Assembly (NCBI RefSeq): GCF_003350345.1
Contig: NZ_QNVJ01000009.1
Coordinates: forward strand, 1 to 64,000
DNA length: 64,000 bases
Direction: 5' to 3'
From: Alkalilacustris brevis
Lineage (GTDB): Bacteria; Pseudomonadota; Alphaproteobacteria; Rhodobacterales; Rhodobacteraceae
Both the position numbers and the translations under genes were made by a program. The notes below the pieces were generated by a model. It saw only the letters and a program-made list of their open reading frames with translations, had not been told where the DNA came from and did not search any database. Below, piece after piece: positions 1 to 10,383 of this stretch (positions within the stretch are counted from its first letter, which is position 1; the number at the start of each line of letters is the position of its first letter).

Positions 1-492
1 CCGGATCATGCGCAAGCGGGAAACTGTTCCTTGTCTTTACGTCGTCCTTACGTCGCACCCGGGTGGAGAGGGCTGCGCCCGACCCTGGGTGGGCGCTTCG
101 CGACGTGGGTTCTGCACGGCTCGCTTAAAAGCATAAATGTTGTCAATGCGATACGCGACACCACCAATGCGCCCTCCCGGGGGGAGGTCGGGCGCGGCCC
201 GGGGTAGATCCCGGGCCAGACCTGTTGCGGGCGCGGTGCAGAACAGGTTCCCGCTTCCGCGTTTGCGACCGGCGGGCTGGACGACTTTTTCAGCAGCCTG
301 TCAGGCTGCGACGTTCCGCTTTTCGCGCCTGTCCAGGCAGGCCCCGCCCGGCGCAAGTCGCCCTCCGTTTGTGCCATGACCGCGTGATCCGGGGCCGGCT
401 TGCGATACCCGATCACCGCCGAGGCGCGCGCACTCCGCGCTTGACCCCTGCGCATCGCCATGCTGCAAAAGCGCGATGCAAAGGCCCGCCCG
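1..492. other. Leading non-coding stretch
   Basis: I see no credible gene here; the open frames are short and of low complexity. Visible structure: two direct copies of TTACGTCG 11 bp apart (37-44 and 48-55), an AT-richer patch around 125-150 that could hold a promoter, and two GC-rich inverted repeats (CCTCCC/GGGAGG at 173-187 and GGCCCGGG/CCCGGGCC at 196-217). Neither hairpin is followed by a T run, so I do not call them terminators. Confidence 0.5.
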
Positions 493-1071
493 ATGATCCG
501 TTCGCTTTATGACTGGACGCTTTCGCTTGCGCGTAGCCCGCACGCGCTCTGGGCGCTGGCATTTGTGGCGTTTCTGGAAAGCTCGGTCTTTCCGGTCCCG
601 CCCGATGTGCTGATGATCCCGATGATCCTGGCGCGGCCCTCGCGTGCCTTCGTCATCGCCGGGGTGGCGACGCTGGCCTCGGTGCTGGGGGGGATGGCGG
701 GGTATTTCATCGGCTACGGCATGTTCGAAAGCCTGGGCCGCCCGGTGCTGGAGTTTTACGGCAAGCAGGCCCATTTCGACGATTTCGCTGTACGCTACAA
801 CGATTGGGGCGCCTGGGTGGTGCTGTTTGCCGGGGTTACGCCCTTTCCCTACAAGGTGATCACCATCCTCTCGGGGGTCACGGCGCTGTCGCTGCCGGTG
901 TTCATCGTGGCGTCGATCATCGCGCGAGGCCTGCGCTTTTTCCTTGTCGCGGCGCTGCTGTGGCGCTTTGGCGCACCGATCCGTGATTTCATCGAGCGGC
1001 GCCTCGGGCTTATGTTCACCCTGTTCATGGCGCTTCTGATCGGGGGCTTTGTTGCGATGAGGTATCTGTGA
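493..1071 (+). CDS. yqaA: YqaA/DedA-type (VTT domain) membrane protein
   Basis: A small inner-membrane protein of 192 residues with several hydrophobic segments and the VTT/SNARE-associated fold typical of the YqaA branch of the DedA superfamily. Visible features are an early acidic/proline membrane re-entry segment (ALVAFLESSVFPVPPD-like, about residues 20-35) and a second re-entrant segment (FAGVTPFPYKV) near residue 110. DedA relatives act in lipid or proton homeostasis; the precise substrate of this branch is unsettled. I chose the ATG at 493, preceded by AAAGG at 8 nt, over an in-frame ATG at 460 without a ribosome binding site. The stop overlaps the start of dsbB, so the two are translationally coupled. 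Confidence 0.8.
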   Translation: MIRSLYDWTLSLARSPHALWALAFVAFLESSVFPVPPDVLMIPMILARPSRAFVIAGVATLASVLGGMAGYFIGYGMFESLGRPVLEFYGKQAHFDDFAVRYNDWGAWVVLFAGVTPFPYKVITILSGVTALSLPVFIVASIIARGLRFFLVAALLWRFGAPIRDFIERRLGLMFTLFMALLIGGFVAMRYL

Positions 1072-1553
1072 CCCGTTCCACAGGCATTCTGCTGGCAGCG
1101 GCCGGCTCGCTGGGGCTGCTTCTGGCGGCGCTGGTGTTTCAATACGGCTTTGGCATGGCGCCTTGCGCGCTGTGCATCTGGCAGCGCTGGCCGCATCTGG
1201 TGGCGGTGGCGCTGGCGGGGCCGGCTGTTGCACTGGCGGGGCCGCTCTGGCCGCTGCTGGGCGGTGCGGCGGCGGCGACCTCGGGCGGCATCGGGGTCTA
1301 TCACACCGGGGTCGAACGCGGCTGGTGGCAGGGGCCGCAGGCCTGCTCGGCGGGGCCCGACATCGGCGCGCTCAGCCCCGAGGAACTGTTCGCGCAAATC
1401 ATGGCGGCACCGGTCGTGCGCTGCGACGAGGTGCCCTGGGAAATGCTGGGTCTGTCCATGGCGTCGTGGAACGCGCTGGCCTCGTTCGGGCTGGCCGCGC
1501 TATGGGTGGCGGTGCTCTGGTTGCCGCGCGGACAAGGTCGGGGCCGGGTCTGA
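1068..1553 (+). CDS. dsbB: Disulfide bond formation protein B (DsbB)
   Basis: Inner-membrane quinone-linked oxidase of 161 residues that would reoxidise the periplasmic thiol oxidase DsbA. It has the four-helix layout and both periplasmic cysteine pairs of the family: C33-A-L-C36 in the first loop and C93/C119 in the second, as well as the conserved WQRWPH stretch after the first pair. The start is GTG, overlapping the TGA of the upstream membrane protein (GTGA), which implies coupled translation. No dsbA is present in the window. It converges on usg with only 7 bp between the stop codons. Confidence 0.9.
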   Translation: MTRSTGILLAAAGSLGLLLAALVFQYGFGMAPCALCIWQRWPHLVAVALAGPAVALAGPLWPLLGGAAAATSGGIGVYHTGVERGWWQGPQACSAGPDIGALSPEELFAQIMAAPVVRCDEVPWEMLGLSMASWNALASFGLAALWVAVLWLPRGQGRGRV

Positions 1554-1564
1554 CCGGCGGTCAG
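1550..1564. other. Small hairpin spanning the stop codons of dsbB and usg
   Basis: CTGACC and GGTCAG form a perfect 6-bp stem with a 3-nt loop that covers the TGA of dsbB and the stop of the convergent usg. There is no T tract on either side, so its use as a bidirectional terminator is only a possibility. Confidence 0.3.
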
Positions 1565-1839
1565 TGCAGATGAAATTCGCCCACGACATTGCGCCATTCG
1601 CCCGGCGCGATCATCTTGCGATGGGTGAAGCGCACCGAATGCAGCGGCCCTTCGATCTCTTCCTGCCAGAACTCGATGAACTTGAAGAGCCTCGGGTAAT
1701 CGGGGGCGAGGTCATACTCCTGCCAGATGAAACTGTTGAGCACATGGCGGTAATCCGGCATCCGATAATACATCTCGGCAGTGGTCAGGCCGTAGCCCTT
1801 GAGCATCAGCTCGGTCTCGCGCGGGCGGGATTTTTCCAT
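1561..1839 (-). CDS. usg: Usg-like family protein
   Basis: A 92-residue protein that matches the alphaproteobacterial Usg family from memory: an N-terminal [16 protein letters not shown] segment and a central [20 protein letters not shown] segment rich in aromatics. It is basic, soluble and of unknown biochemical role; the name comes from its frequent position upstream of trp or other metabolic genes in alphaproteobacteria. GGGAG lies 6 nt before the ATG. It is divergent from gyrA across an AT-rich 196-bp region that must hold both promoters. Confidence 0.8.
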   Translation of the reverse strand: MEKSRPRETELMLKGYGLTTAEMYYRMPDYRHVLNSFIWQEYDLAPDYPRLFKFIEFWQEEIEGPLHSVRFTHRKMIAPGEWRNVVGEFHLH

Positions 1840-2035
1840 CGCAGTCTCCCTGTGGCGTGGTGATTCCCTTTCGATTTTGCCTAAGGAATATTTCTTTTCA
1901 ACAAAAACAGCATGTTATCACTCACGCTCGGGGGCTGCTCGTGCTTTCTGCCGGGCGCCATTGCAGGCTGCAAGCGGCTTCGGCTATAGTGCGCCCAACA
2001 CCGAATTGAAGCGTTCGAGCAGAGGCGAAACCTAC

Positions 2036-4786
2036 GTGAGCGACACGCCGGAAACTCCTGAAGAAACAGAAGAAAAGCCCTACGGCCCGACCATCTCGAT
2101 TGCTGACGAGATGCGTTCGGCCTATCTCGATTACGCGATGAGCGTGATCGTCAGCCGGGCGATCCCCGATCTGCGCGACGGGCTCAAGCCCGTGCATCGG
2201 CGGATTTTGTTCTCGATGCACCAGAACGGCTTCACCCATGACAAGCCTTATCGCAAGTCGGCGCGGGTGGTGGGCGATGTGATCGGCAAGTATCACCCGC
2301 ACGGCGACTCGGCGGTCTATGACGCGCTGGTGCGGTTGGCGCAGCCGTTTTCGATGTCGCTCAAGCTGCTGGACGGGCAGGGCAACTTTGGTTCCATGGA
2401 TGGCGATAACGCGGCGGCCATGCGCTATACCGAAGTGCGCATGGACAAGCCCGCCGCCGCGCTGCTGGCCGATATCGGCAAGGAAACCGTCGATTTCCAG
2501 GATAACTATGATGGCCAGGACCGCGAGCCCACCGTGCTGCCCGCGCGTTTTCCCAACATGCTGGTCAACGGCGCCGGCGGCATCGCCGTGGGTATGGCGA
2601 CAAACATTCCGCCGCATAATCTGGGCGAGGTGGCCGCGGCAACGCTGGCGCTGATCGAAAACCCCGACCTGACCAGCGAACAGCTGATGGAATACGTGCC
2701 TGCGCCCGATTTCCCCACCGGGGGGCTGATCCTTGGCCGCTCGGGCGCGCGCAAGGCTTACATCGAGGGGCGCGGCTCGGTCATCGTGCGTGCGCGCACC
2801 CATATCGAAGAGCCGCGCAAGGACCGGTTTTCCATCGTCATCGACGAGATCCCCTATCAGGTGAACAAGGCCACAATGATCGAGCGCATCGCCGAGGTTG
2901 CGCGCGACAAGCGGATCGAGGGCATCGCCCATGTGCAGGACGAATCCGACCGCAGCGGCGTGCGCGTGGTCATCGACCTCAAGCGCGACGCCACCGCCGA
3001 GGTGGTGCTCAACCAGCTTTTCCGCTTCACCCCGATGCAGACCTCGTTCGGCTGCAACATGCTGGCGCTTAATGGTGGTCGGCCCGAGCAACTGACCCTG
3101 CGCGACTTCCTGCGCCACTTCATCACCTTCCGCGAGGAAGTGGTGGCGCGGCGCACGGCCTTCGAACTGCGCAAGGCGCGCGAGCGCGCGCATGTGCTGT
3201 GCGGGCTGGCCGTGGCGGTTTCGAATGTCGATGAGGTGGTGGCGACGATCCGTGCCTCGCGCGATCCGGCCGAAGCCCGCGCCCACCTGATGGAGCGGCG
3301 CTGGCCCGCGCACCAGATCGCCGAATACATCCGGCTGATCGACGACCCCGGCCACACTGTCAACGAAGACGGCAGCTACAACCTGTCCGAGGTCCAGGCG
3401 CGCGCGATCCTCGATCTGCGGCTTCAGCGCCTGACGGCGATGGGCGTTCAGGAAGTCACCGACGAGTTGCAGGACCTGGCCGAAAAGATCCGCGACTATC
3501 TCGACATCCTGCGTTCGCGCGAACGGATCATGGCGATCATTGCCGATGAGTTGACCGAGGTGCGCGACGCCTTCGCCGTGCCGCGCCGCACCGAGATCGT
3601 CGACTGGTCGGGCGACATGGACGACGAAGACCTGATCGAGCGCGAAGAGATGGTCGTCACCGTCACCAGCGCGGGCTATATCAAGCGCACGCCTTTGGCC
3701 GAATTCCGCGCGCAGCGGCGTGGCGGCAAGGGGCTGGCCGGCATGGCCACCAAGGAAGACGATGTGGTCACCACGCTTTTCGTGGCAAACACCCATACGC
3801 AGCTTCTGTTCTTCACCACCGACGGGATGGTCTACAAGCTCAAGTGCTGGCGGCTGCCGCAAGGCGGGCGCAACGCGCGGGGCAAGGCGATCGTCAACAT
3901 CCTGCCGATCGCGACCGGGGTTTCGATCGCGGCGATCATGCCCGTGGACAAGCCCGAGGAGGAATGGGAAAACCTGCAGATCGTCTTTGCCACCACGGCA
4001 GGCGATGTGCGCCGCAACGCGCTGTCGGATTTCACCAATGTCAAATCCAACGGCAAGATCGCGATGAAACTGCCCGAAGACGGCAGCGTGCAGTTGGTCA
4101 ACGCGCGCATTTGCGAGGAAAGCGACGATGTGATGCTTGTCACCGCGCTGGGGCGGGCGATCCGCTTTCCCACCACCGCTGTGCGAGTGTTCAAGGGGCG
4201 CGATTCGACCGGTGTGCGCGGCATCCGCCTGGCGAAGGGCGACCAGGTCGTGTCGATGGCGGTGATCCGCCATTTCGAGGCCACCACCGAAGAGCGTGCC
4301 GCCTATCTCAAGATGCGCCGTGCCGTCGAAGGGGCGCTTGATGACGGGGCCGAGACCGATGACGAAGAGGCCGTGGCCGATGTCGCCCTTTCACCCGAGC
4401 GTTATGCCGAGATGTCCGCAGCCGAAGATCTTATCCTGACAATCGCTGCCCGTGGCTCGGGCAAGATCTCGTCCAGCCATGATTATCCGGTGCGCGGGCG
4501 CGGCGGCCAGGGCGTTGCGGCGATGGACCGCGCCATGCGCGGCGGGCCGCTGGTGGCGGCCTTTCCGGTGGAGCCGGGGGATCAGATCATGCTGGCGACG
4601 TCGACAGGGCAGTCAATCCGGGTGCCGGTCGAGGGCATTTCCTTCCGCTCGCGCTCGGCTGGCGGGGTGAAGGTGTTTGCCACCGCGCCCGGTGAGGAAG
4701 TTGTCTCGGTCGCGCGCATCGCCGATCAGGGCGATGAGGACGAGCCGGACGCCGCGCCCGAATCGGATGGGGCCACCCCGGACTGA
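2036..4786 (+). CDS. gyrA: DNA gyrase subunit A
   Basis: Type II topoisomerase subunit of 916 residues that breaks and rejoins DNA to introduce negative supercoils with GyrB. Active-site tyrosine is Y131 in AAAMRYTE. The quinolone-resistance region [15 protein letters not shown] has S92 and D96, i.e. the wild-type, sensitive residues at the E. coli 83/87 positions. The GyrA box QRRGGKG is present in the C-terminal wrapping domain. An acidic insert (around 4290-4400) interrupts that domain, as I recall for other Rhodobacterales. I take GTG 2036 as start because the protein then begins SDTPE as in relatives; the open frame continues to 1799 but that part resembles no GyrA. Confidence 0.97.
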   Translation: MSDTPETPEETEEKPYGPTISIADEMRSAYLDYAMSVIVSRAIPDLRDGLKPVHRRILFSMHQNGFTHDKPYRKSARVVGDVIGKYHPHGDSAVYDALVRLAQPFSMSLKLLDGQGNFGSMDGDNAAAMRYTEVRMDKPAAALLADIGKETVDFQDNYDGQDREPTVLPARFPNMLVNGAGGIAVGMATNIPPHNLGEVAAATLALIENPDLTSEQLMEYVPAPDFPTGGLILGRSGARKAYIEGRGSVIVRARTHIEEPRKDRFSIVIDEIPYQVNKATMIERIAEVARDKRIEGIAHVQDESDRSGVRVVIDLKRDATAEVVLNQLFRFTPMQTSFGCNMLALNGGRPEQLTLRDFLRHFITFREEVVARRTAFELRKARERAHVLCGLAVAVSNVDEVVATIRASRDPAEARAHLMERRWPAHQIAEYIRLIDDPGHTVNEDGSYNLSEVQARAILDLRLQRLTAMGVQEVTDELQDLAEKIRDYLDILRSRERIMAIIADELTEVRDAFAVPRRTEIVDWSGDMDDEDLIEREEMVVTVTSAGYIKRTPLAEFRAQRRGGKGLAGMATKEDDVVTTLFVANTHTQLLFFTTDGMVYKLKCWRLPQGGRNARGKAIVNILPIATGVSIAAIMPVDKPEEEWENLQIVFATTAGDVRRNALSDFTNVKSNGKIAMKLPEDGSVQLVNARICEESDDVMLVTALGRAIRFPTTAVRVFKGRDSTGVRGIRLAKGDQVVSMAVIRHFEATTEERAAYLKMRRAVEGALDDGAETDDEEAVADVALSPERYAEMSAAEDLILTIAARGSGKISSSHDYPVRGRGGQGVAAMDRAMRGGPLVAAFPVEPGDQIMLATSTGQSIRVPVEGISFRSRSAGGVKVFATAPGEEVVSVARIADQGDEDEPDAAPESDGATPD

Positions 4787-4868
4787 AGCCGGAACACGGC
4801 CGCCCCCGGGGCTGTTTGCAGGGCTTCGGCGGCAAGCTCGGACGCAATTTTATACAATGCACGCAAAC

Positions 4869-4891
4869 CCCGCGACACAATCGCGGGTTTT
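4869..4891 (+). terminator. Probable rho-independent terminator after gyrA
   Basis: CCCGCGA, a 5-nt loop CACAA, then TCGCGGG followed by TTTT, 82 bp downstream of the gyrA stop. The stem is 7 bp with a short T tract. Confidence 0.65.
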
Positions 4892-5033
4892 GCAACAATG
4901 TGGCGCGGGGGCGGCACTCTTCGTGCATTTCGCAGCAACAAAATCAAGTTTACGACCAAATTGAGCCTGATTTGAGCGGCAATGTTCACGAAAGCAAAAC
5001 ACAGGCAGGCACCCTTACGGGAGTGAGAAGAGT

Positions 5034-5627
5034 ATGCAGGCAACTGTTGTCCCGAAACGGCCGCAACGTCCGAAATCCGTTTCCCGCAACGCGGTGACGG
5101 ATGCGCCCGAGACCCGTATTCACGAATGGGCGCAGGCCTCGGGGAGGATGCTGGTTGCGACTTTCTTCATCGCTTCGGCGGTGTCGAACATGGGCAACTC
5201 GCATTTCGATTTCAGCGCCATCGCGCACGCCGAATCTTCCATCGTGCTCAACGCAATGATCTACAGCATGGCTTTTGCCGTGCTGGTCGGGCGTTATCTT
5301 CATGTCACCGCGCTCGTGCTTGCGCTGGCCATGCTGTGGTCCAGCACTCTTCAGGTGACAAGCGGCGAACAGGAACTGGCCAGCTACTGGCAGGATCTCG
5401 CGGTGATCGGGGCGCTGTTCTACATGGCCGCCTCGAAAAGCGAGACTGTCGCGCAGCGACTGCCCAGGGCGTGGATGCGCAGCAAGTCCGTGACGCCGCG
5501 TCGCGTTCTTCCCGAAGGGCGGGTGATGGTCGATAGTGTCGCGGGGCCGGGGCCGCAGGTGTCGCGAAACCATGTGGCGCGGCCGGTGGCCATGCCGGTG
5601 TTCACGTCGCGCCGGCCATCGCGCTGA
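5034..5627 (+). CDS. Small multi-pass membrane protein, DoxX-like layout
   Basis: 197 residues with about four hydrophobic segments between residues 38 and 135, then a basic, probably disordered tail of about 60 residues. The first segment (GRMLVATFFIASAVSN) and the last (LAVIGALFYMAA) resemble DoxX family proteins by pattern, but I do not recognise it with certainty and no redox motif is visible. A GGGAG and a GAGAAG precede the ATG. It lies alone between gyrA and argS, with an AT-rich probable promoter around 4935-4990. Confidence 0.65.
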   Translation: MQATVVPKRPQRPKSVSRNAVTDAPETRIHEWAQASGRMLVATFFIASAVSNMGNSHFDFSAIAHAESSIVLNAMIYSMAFAVLVGRYLHVTALVLALAMLWSSTLQVTSGEQELASYWQDLAVIGALFYMAASKSETVAQRLPRAWMRSKSVTPRRVLPEGRVMVDSVAGPGPQVSRNHVARPVAMPVFTSRRPSR

Positions 5628-5695
5628 GAGGCGCGCGCGTATTCCTCTCCTCCTCCGGCGCGTGCCGGTCTTTCCTCTGCCGGGCCGGCGCGCAG

Positions 5696-5725
5696 GCCCC
5701 TTTCGCCCTGACCGGTGAAAGGGGC
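5696..5725. repeat. Inverted repeat upstream of argS
   Basis: GCCCCTTTC and GAAAGGGGC form a perfect 9-bp stem around a 12-nt loop, between the membrane protein and argS. No T tract follows. It could be a 3-prime-end hairpin of the upstream transcript or part of the argS leader. Confidence 0.35.
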
Positions 5726-5810
5726 TCGCGCGCCATCACGCCCGTTGACCCCGTCCCCTGCCGTGGTAAACCCGCCGCGCAGGCAGCCGCAGGCAAAGGA
5801 TGACAGGGCG

Positions 5811-7556
5811 ATGAATCTCTTTTCCGATCTCCGCGACCTCGTGGTCGAGACCCTGCAGGCGATGGAGAGCGACGGCGCGCTGCCCAAGGGCCTGGATCTT
5901 GCCAATGTCACGGTCGAGCCGCCGCGCGACCCCGCGCATGGCGACATGGCGACCAACGCGGCCATGGTGCTGGCCAAGCCCGCGGGCATGAAGCCGCGCG
6001 AGATTGCCGAGGCGCTGGCCGCCCGGCTGGATGCCGACGGGCGCATATCCAGTGCCGAGGTTGCCGGGCCGGGCTTCATCAACCTGCGGCTGGCGCCGGC
6101 GCTCTGGCACGGGCTGATCCGGGGTGCGCTTGCCGAAGGTGCCATGTTCGGGCGCTCCGATCTGGGGCAGGGGCGGCGCGTGAATGTCGAGTTTGTTTCG
6201 GCCAACCCCACGGGGCCAATGCATGTGGGCCACACCCGGGGCGCGGTCTTCGGCGATGCGCTGGCGCGGCTGCTGGAATTTTCCGGCCATGATGTGACGC
6301 GCGAATACTACATCAATGATGGTGGCGCGCAGGTCGATGTGCTGGCGCGCTCGGTCTACGAGCGCTACCGCGAGGCCCACGGCCGCGCACCCGAGATCGC
6401 CGAGGGGCTGTATCCCGGCGACTACCTCGTGCCGCTGGGCCAGGCGCTCAAGGATCGTTACGGCGATGCGCTGCTCGACCGGCCTGAAGCGGAATGGCTT
6501 GAGCCGCTGCGCGATTTCGCCACCAGCGCGATGATGGACAGAATCCGCGACGATCTGGCCGCGCTGGGCGTGAAAATGGATGTCTACTTCTCGGAGAAGT
6601 CACTTTATGGCACCGGGCGGATCGAGGCCGCGCTGGACAGCCTGGAAAAGAAGGGCCTGATCTATCGCGGTGTGCTTGAGCCGCCCAAGGGCAAGCTGGC
6701 CGAGGATTGGGAAGCCCGCGAACAGACACTGTTTCGCTCCACCGCGCATGGCGACGATGTGGACCGCCCGGTGCGCAAGGCCGATGGCGGATGGACCTAT
6801 TTTGCCCCTGACATCGCCTATCACCATGACAAGATCGAGCGCGGCTATGACCTGCTGATCGACGTTCTGGGCGCCGATCACGGCGGTTACGTCAAGCGGA
6901 TGAAGGCGGCGGTGTCGGCCCTGTCGGACGGGCGCGTGCCGCTTGAGGTGAAGCTGGTCCAGCTGGTCAAGCTGTACAAGAACGGCGAGCCCTTCAAGAT
7001 GTCGAAACGCGCGGGCACCTTCGTGACCTTGCGCGATGTGGTCGAGCAGGTGGGCGCGGATGTCACGCGCTTTGTCATGCTTACGCGCAAGAACGACGCG
7101 CCGCTCGATTTCGATTTTGACCGCGTGCTGGAGCAGTCCAAGGACAACCCGGTTTTCTACGTGCAATACGCCCATGCGCGGATCTGTTCGGTGCTGCGCA
7201 AGGCGGCCGAGGCAGAGATCGCCTGCGCCGACGCCGAATTGCAGGCCGCAGACCTTGCCGTGCTTGCCCACGAGGCCGAGCTGGCGCTTGCCCGGCGGCT
7301 GGCGCAATGGCCGCGTGTCGTCGAGGTGGCCGCCCGCGCCGGAGAGCCGCATCGCATCGCCACCTACCTGTCGGAACTGGCTGCCGAGTTCCATGGGCTG
7401 TGGAACCGCGGGCATGACGAACCGGCCCTGCGCTTCATTCAGGAGGGCGATGTAGCAACATCGCAGGCGAAAATTGCCCTTGCCCGTGCCACCGGCGTTG
7501 TCATTTCTGCCGGTCTTGGTATCCTTGGCGTCGCTCCGGTCGAGGAAATGCGCTGA
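5811..7556 (+). CDS. argS: Arginyl-tRNA synthetase
   Basis: Class I aminoacyl-tRNA synthetase of 581 residues charging tRNA-Arg. It has the class I signature as HVGH (residues 138-141) inside [15 protein letters not shown] and the KMSKRAG loop, and the C-terminal DALR anticodon-binding domain ([15 protein letters not shown]). ATG 5811 gives the expected family N-terminus ([11 protein letters not shown]); an upstream in-frame ATG would add 32 unlikely residues. It opens the row argS-SPOR-nagZ-scpA-scpB, an order I recall from many Rhodobacterales. Confidence 0.97.
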   Translation: MNLFSDLRDLVVETLQAMESDGALPKGLDLANVTVEPPRDPAHGDMATNAAMVLAKPAGMKPREIAEALAARLDADGRISSAEVAGPGFINLRLAPALWHGLIRGALAEGAMFGRSDLGQGRRVNVEFVSANPTGPMHVGHTRGAVFGDALARLLEFSGHDVTREYYINDGGAQVDVLARSVYERYREAHGRAPEIAEGLYPGDYLVPLGQALKDRYGDALLDRPEAEWLEPLRDFATSAMMDRIRDDLAALGVKMDVYFSEKSLYGTGRIEAALDSLEKKGLIYRGVLEPPKGKLAEDWEAREQTLFRSTAHGDDVDRPVRKADGGWTYFAPDIAYHHDKIERGYDLLIDVLGADHGGYVKRMKAAVSALSDGRVPLEVKLVQLVKLYKNGEPFKMSKRAGTFVTLRDVVEQVGADVTRFVMLTRKNDAPLDFDFDRVLEQSKDNPVFYVQYAHARICSVLRKAAEAEIACADAELQAADLAVLAHEAELALARRLAQWPRVVEVAARAGEPHRIATYLSELAAEFHGLWNRGHDEPALRFIQEGDVATSQAKIALARATGVVISAGLGILGVAPVEEMR

Positions 7557-7654
7557 AAAATACGGCGCCCGTCCGGAAACGAGCAGGCAAGACGGCCACG
7601 CACCCCCCTCAGCCGGGACCGGCAGGGAAGGGCGTGCGGGCAGCGAGGCAGGGC

Positions 7655-8545
7655 ATGACGGACAGGCAGAGTTACGCTTACGCAGATGAGAATGCGACGC
7701 GGGTTCCTACCGCTGGCAGCCGGTTGCGCAGTATTGCCAACGGGTTCGGGGCGGTGCTCTCGGTCGCGCTGGTCGCGGGAATGGGGTTCTGGGGGTACAA
7801 GTTGGCGGTCCGTGACGTGAGCGGCGTGCCGGTGGTGCGCGCGCTGGAGGGGCCGGCGCGGGTGGCGCCCGAGGATCCCGGCGGAATGCAGGCCGCCTAT
7901 CAGGGGCTGGCAGTCAATACCATCGCCGCCGAGGGCGAGGCCGCGCCCCTGCCCGAACAGATCGTGCTGGCGCCGCCGCCCCTGGACCTGGACCTTTCCG
8001 GGATGGAGAGCGCGCCGGGGGGCGACGCTTCACAGGAGTCCCCCGCGGGCAACCGCCTGGCCGGCCTGACCGAAGTCGCCCTGCGCCCCGATACGGACGC
8101 GGCGCAGCCCGCTGAGTCGGGCGCCACGGGCAGCCTGCGGCTGGTGCCCGCCGATGTGCCCGGCGTCGCGCGCTCGCCCCTGCCGCCAGCCAGGCCTGCG
8201 GGCGACCTGATGGCCGAGGCCGCCGCCCATGCCGCGATCAGCGCGCTTTCCGGATCGCGCCGCGGCGCCGAGATCGCCCCCGAAAACCTGACGCCCGGCA
8301 CGCGGCTGGTGCAGCTTGGCGCATTCGACGATGCCGATGCCGCCCGCGCGGAATGGGACAGGCTGAACCGCCGCTACAGCGCCCTGCTCGAGGGCAGGAG
8401 CCGGGTGATCCAGTCGGCGGAAAGCGGCGGGCGCACCTTCTACCGGCTGCGCGCGCATGGTTTCTCCGATGAAGACGACGCACGGCGCTTCTGCTCGGTG
8501 CTGCTGGCCGAGCAGGCCTCGTGCATTCCGGTCCTGATCCGGTGA
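7655..8545 (+). CDS. SPOR-domain membrane-anchored protein
   Basis: 296 residues: a short cytoplasmic head, one transmembrane helix (about 29-50), a long Pro/Ala/Gly-rich periplasmic linker, and a C-terminal SPOR domain (about 215-296, VQLGAFDDADAARAEWDRL to the end). SPOR domains bind glycan strands stripped of stem peptides at the septum, so the protein is probably linked to division or wall remodelling, which fits its coupling to nagZ. GAGG precedes the ATG. The stop TGA overlaps the GTG of nagZ. Confidence 0.85.
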   Translation: MTDRQSYAYADENATRVPTAGSRLRSIANGFGAVLSVALVAGMGFWGYKLAVRDVSGVPVVRALEGPARVAPEDPGGMQAAYQGLAVNTIAAEGEAAPLPEQIVLAPPPLDLDLSGMESAPGGDASQESPAGNRLAGLTEVALRPDTDAAQPAESGATGSLRLVPADVPGVARSPLPPARPAGDLMAEAAAHAAISALSGSRRGAEIAPENLTPGTRLVQLGAFDDADAARAEWDRLNRRYSALLEGRSRVIQSAESGGRTFYRLRAHGFSDEDDARRFCSVLLAEQASCIPVLIR

Positions 8546-9567
8546 GCGCGGCGGGCGCCTGCATCCTGGCCCCCGCCGGGCCGGAGTTGACGGCGCAGGA
8601 GCGGGAATTCTTCGCCGATGCCGCGCCCTGGGGCTTCATCCTGTTTGCCCGCAACGTCGAAACCCCCGAACAGCTTCGGCGGCTGACCCATGATTTGCGC
8701 GAAGCGGTCGGCCGCGAGGCGCCGGTGCTGATCGATCAGGAAGGCGGACGTGTCGCGCGGCTTGGCCCGCCGCACTGGCGCGCCTGGCTGCCCCCGCTCG
8801 AACAGGTGGAACGCGCAGTCGGTGCCGGCGCGCCAGAGCGCGCGGCGCGCGGCATGTGGCTGCGCTATCGGCTGATCGCCAACGAGTTGCGCGCTGTCGG
8901 GATCGATGCCAATTGCGCGCCCATTGCCGATATCGCCGAGGGGACCACCCACCCGTTCCTCAAGAACCGCTGTTATGGCACCGATCTCGAAACGGTGGTG
9001 CGGATGGCCCGCGCTAGCGCGCAGGGGCTGCTTGCGGGCGGGGTGCTGCCGGTGCTCAAGCATATCCCCGGCCACGGGCGCGCGGCGGTGGACAGCCACC
9101 GTGACGTGCCGCTGGTGGGCGCCAGCGCGGCCGACCTGTCGGGGCGCGATTTCGCGGCCTTCCGCGCCCTTGCCGACCTGCCGATGGCCATGACCGCGCA
9201 TGTGGTCTACGAGGCGATCGACCCCGGCGCGGTGGCGACCTGCTCGCCGCGGATGATCACGCTGATCCGCACGGAAATCGGCTTCGGCAACCTGCTGATG
9301 AGCGACGACATCTCGATGCGCGCGCTGGCCGGGCCGCTTGAGGCGCGCTGCCACCTGGCGCTTGCCGCGGGGTGCGATCTGGTGCTGCACTGCAATGGCG
9401 ACGCAGGCGAGATGCGCGTGGTGGCGGCAGCCTCGGGCCGGCTATCCGCCGATGGCCAGCGCCGCGCCGAAGCCGCGCTGGCCGCGCGCCGCGCGCCCGA
9501 AGCTGTTGACATTTCCGCGCTTGAGGCCGAACTTTCCGAGCTTCTGGGCGGGCAGCGGGACATATGA
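8542..9567 (+). CDS. nagZ: Beta-N-acetylhexosaminidase NagZ
   Basis: Glycoside hydrolase family 3 enzyme of 341 residues that removes GlcNAc from anhydro-muropeptides in the cytoplasm during peptidoglycan recycling. The family signature KHIPGHGRAAVDSH (residues 173-186) holds the Asp/His general acid pair, and SDD (254-256) holds the nucleophile. Start GTG 8542 overlaps the stop of the SPOR gene; an earlier in-frame GTG at 8521 lies inside that gene. The stop overlaps scpA by 4 bp. Confidence 0.93.
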   Translation: MSAAGACILAPAGPELTAQEREFFADAAPWGFILFARNVETPEQLRRLTHDLREAVGREAPVLIDQEGGRVARLGPPHWRAWLPPLEQVERAVGAGAPERAARGMWLRYRLIANELRAVGIDANCAPIADIAEGTTHPFLKNRCYGTDLETVVRMARASAQGLLAGGVLPVLKHIPGHGRAAVDSHRDVPLVGASAADLSGRDFAAFRALADLPMAMTAHVVYEAIDPGAVATCSPRMITLIRTEIGFGNLLMSDDISMRALAGPLEARCHLALAAGCDLVLHCNGDAGEMRVVAAASGRLSADGQRRAEAALAARRAPEAVDISALEAELSELLGGQRDI

Positions 9568-10376
9568 GCGAGGCCTACGGCGACAGCAGCGAATGGGATG
9601 GACAGGAGCGCCTCTCGGTCGGCCAGCGGCTGGCGGAAGAGGCGCTGATCGTCGATGTGGACGGGTTCGAGGGTCCGCTCGATCTGCTGCTGACGCTTTC
9701 GCGCAGCCAGAAGGTCGATCTGCGGCGCATTTCGGTGCTGCAACTGGCCGAGCAGTATCTGACCTTTGTCGAACGTGCCAAGGCCCTGCGTATCGAACTG
9801 GCCGCCGATTACCTGGTGATGGCAGCCTGGCTTGCCTATCTGAAATCGCGCCTGCTGCTGCCGCCCGACCCGACCGAGGAAGGCCCCAGCGGCGAGGAAC
9901 TCGCCGCGCATCTGGCTTTTCAGCTTGAGCGCCTGCAAGCCATGCGCGAGGCCGCAGCCAGGCTGATGGCGCGCGACCGCAAGGGGCAGGATTTTTTCGT
10001 GCGCGGCATTCCCGAAGAGGTCACGCGCACCCGCCGCTACCGCTATGACGCGACGCTCCTCGATCTGATGCAGGCCTATGCGCGGGTGCGCACGCGCGAT
10101 GAATTCCGCCCCTATGCCTTTGACCGGGCCGATGTCTACGGCCTCGACGAGGCGCTGGCGCGGCTGCGCGCCATGCTGGGCGATCTGCCCGGCTGGGCGC
10201 CGCTGAGCGATTTCCTGCCCGAGGGCTGGCGCGGGCAGCCCGCGCGCCGCCGCTCGGCCACCGCCGCCACCTTCGCGGCCAGTCTGGAACTCGCCAAGGC
10301 CGGCCAGGTCGAGCTGCGCCAGCCTGACACTTTTGCCACCATCGAGTTGCGGCGCAAACCGTCTTCCGAAAGCTGA
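9564..10376 (+). CDS. scpA: Segregation and condensation protein A
   Basis: Kleisin subunit of the SMC-ScpAB condensin, 270 residues. The N-terminal motif DGFEGPLDLLLTL is the hallmark of ScpA, and a winged-helix-like C-terminus (ATFAASLELAKAGQVELRQ) would contact the SMC head. ATG overlaps the nagZ stop (ATGA) and only 7 bp separate it from scpB, so all three are coupled. No smc gene is in the window. Confidence 0.93.
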   Translation: MSEAYGDSSEWDGQERLSVGQRLAEEALIVDVDGFEGPLDLLLTLSRSQKVDLRRISVLQLAEQYLTFVERAKALRIELAADYLVMAAWLAYLKSRLLLPPDPTEEGPSGEELAAHLAFQLERLQAMREAAARLMARDRKGQDFFVRGIPEEVTRTRRYRYDATLLDLMQAYARVRTRDEFRPYAFDRADVYGLDEALARLRAMLGDLPGWAPLSDFLPEGWRGQPARRRSATAATFAASLELAKAGQVELRQPDTFATIELRRKPSSES

Positions 10377-10383
10377 GCGCACC

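Noticed and set aside
196-217. Hairpin as terminator near the window start
   Set aside because: Perfect 8-bp arms but no T tract on either side and no gene ending before it in the window.
1922-4273. 783-codon open frame on the minus strand
   Set aside because: It lies antisense to gyrA and mirrors its codon structure; GC-rich third positions keep the complement open. Same reasoning applies to long antisense frames over uup (19072-21210), cckA (33818-35779), uvrA (37767-39224), pntB and ileS.
2036-4786. Quinolone-resistance mutation in gyrA
   Set aside because: S92 and D96 at the resistance positions are the wild-type residues.
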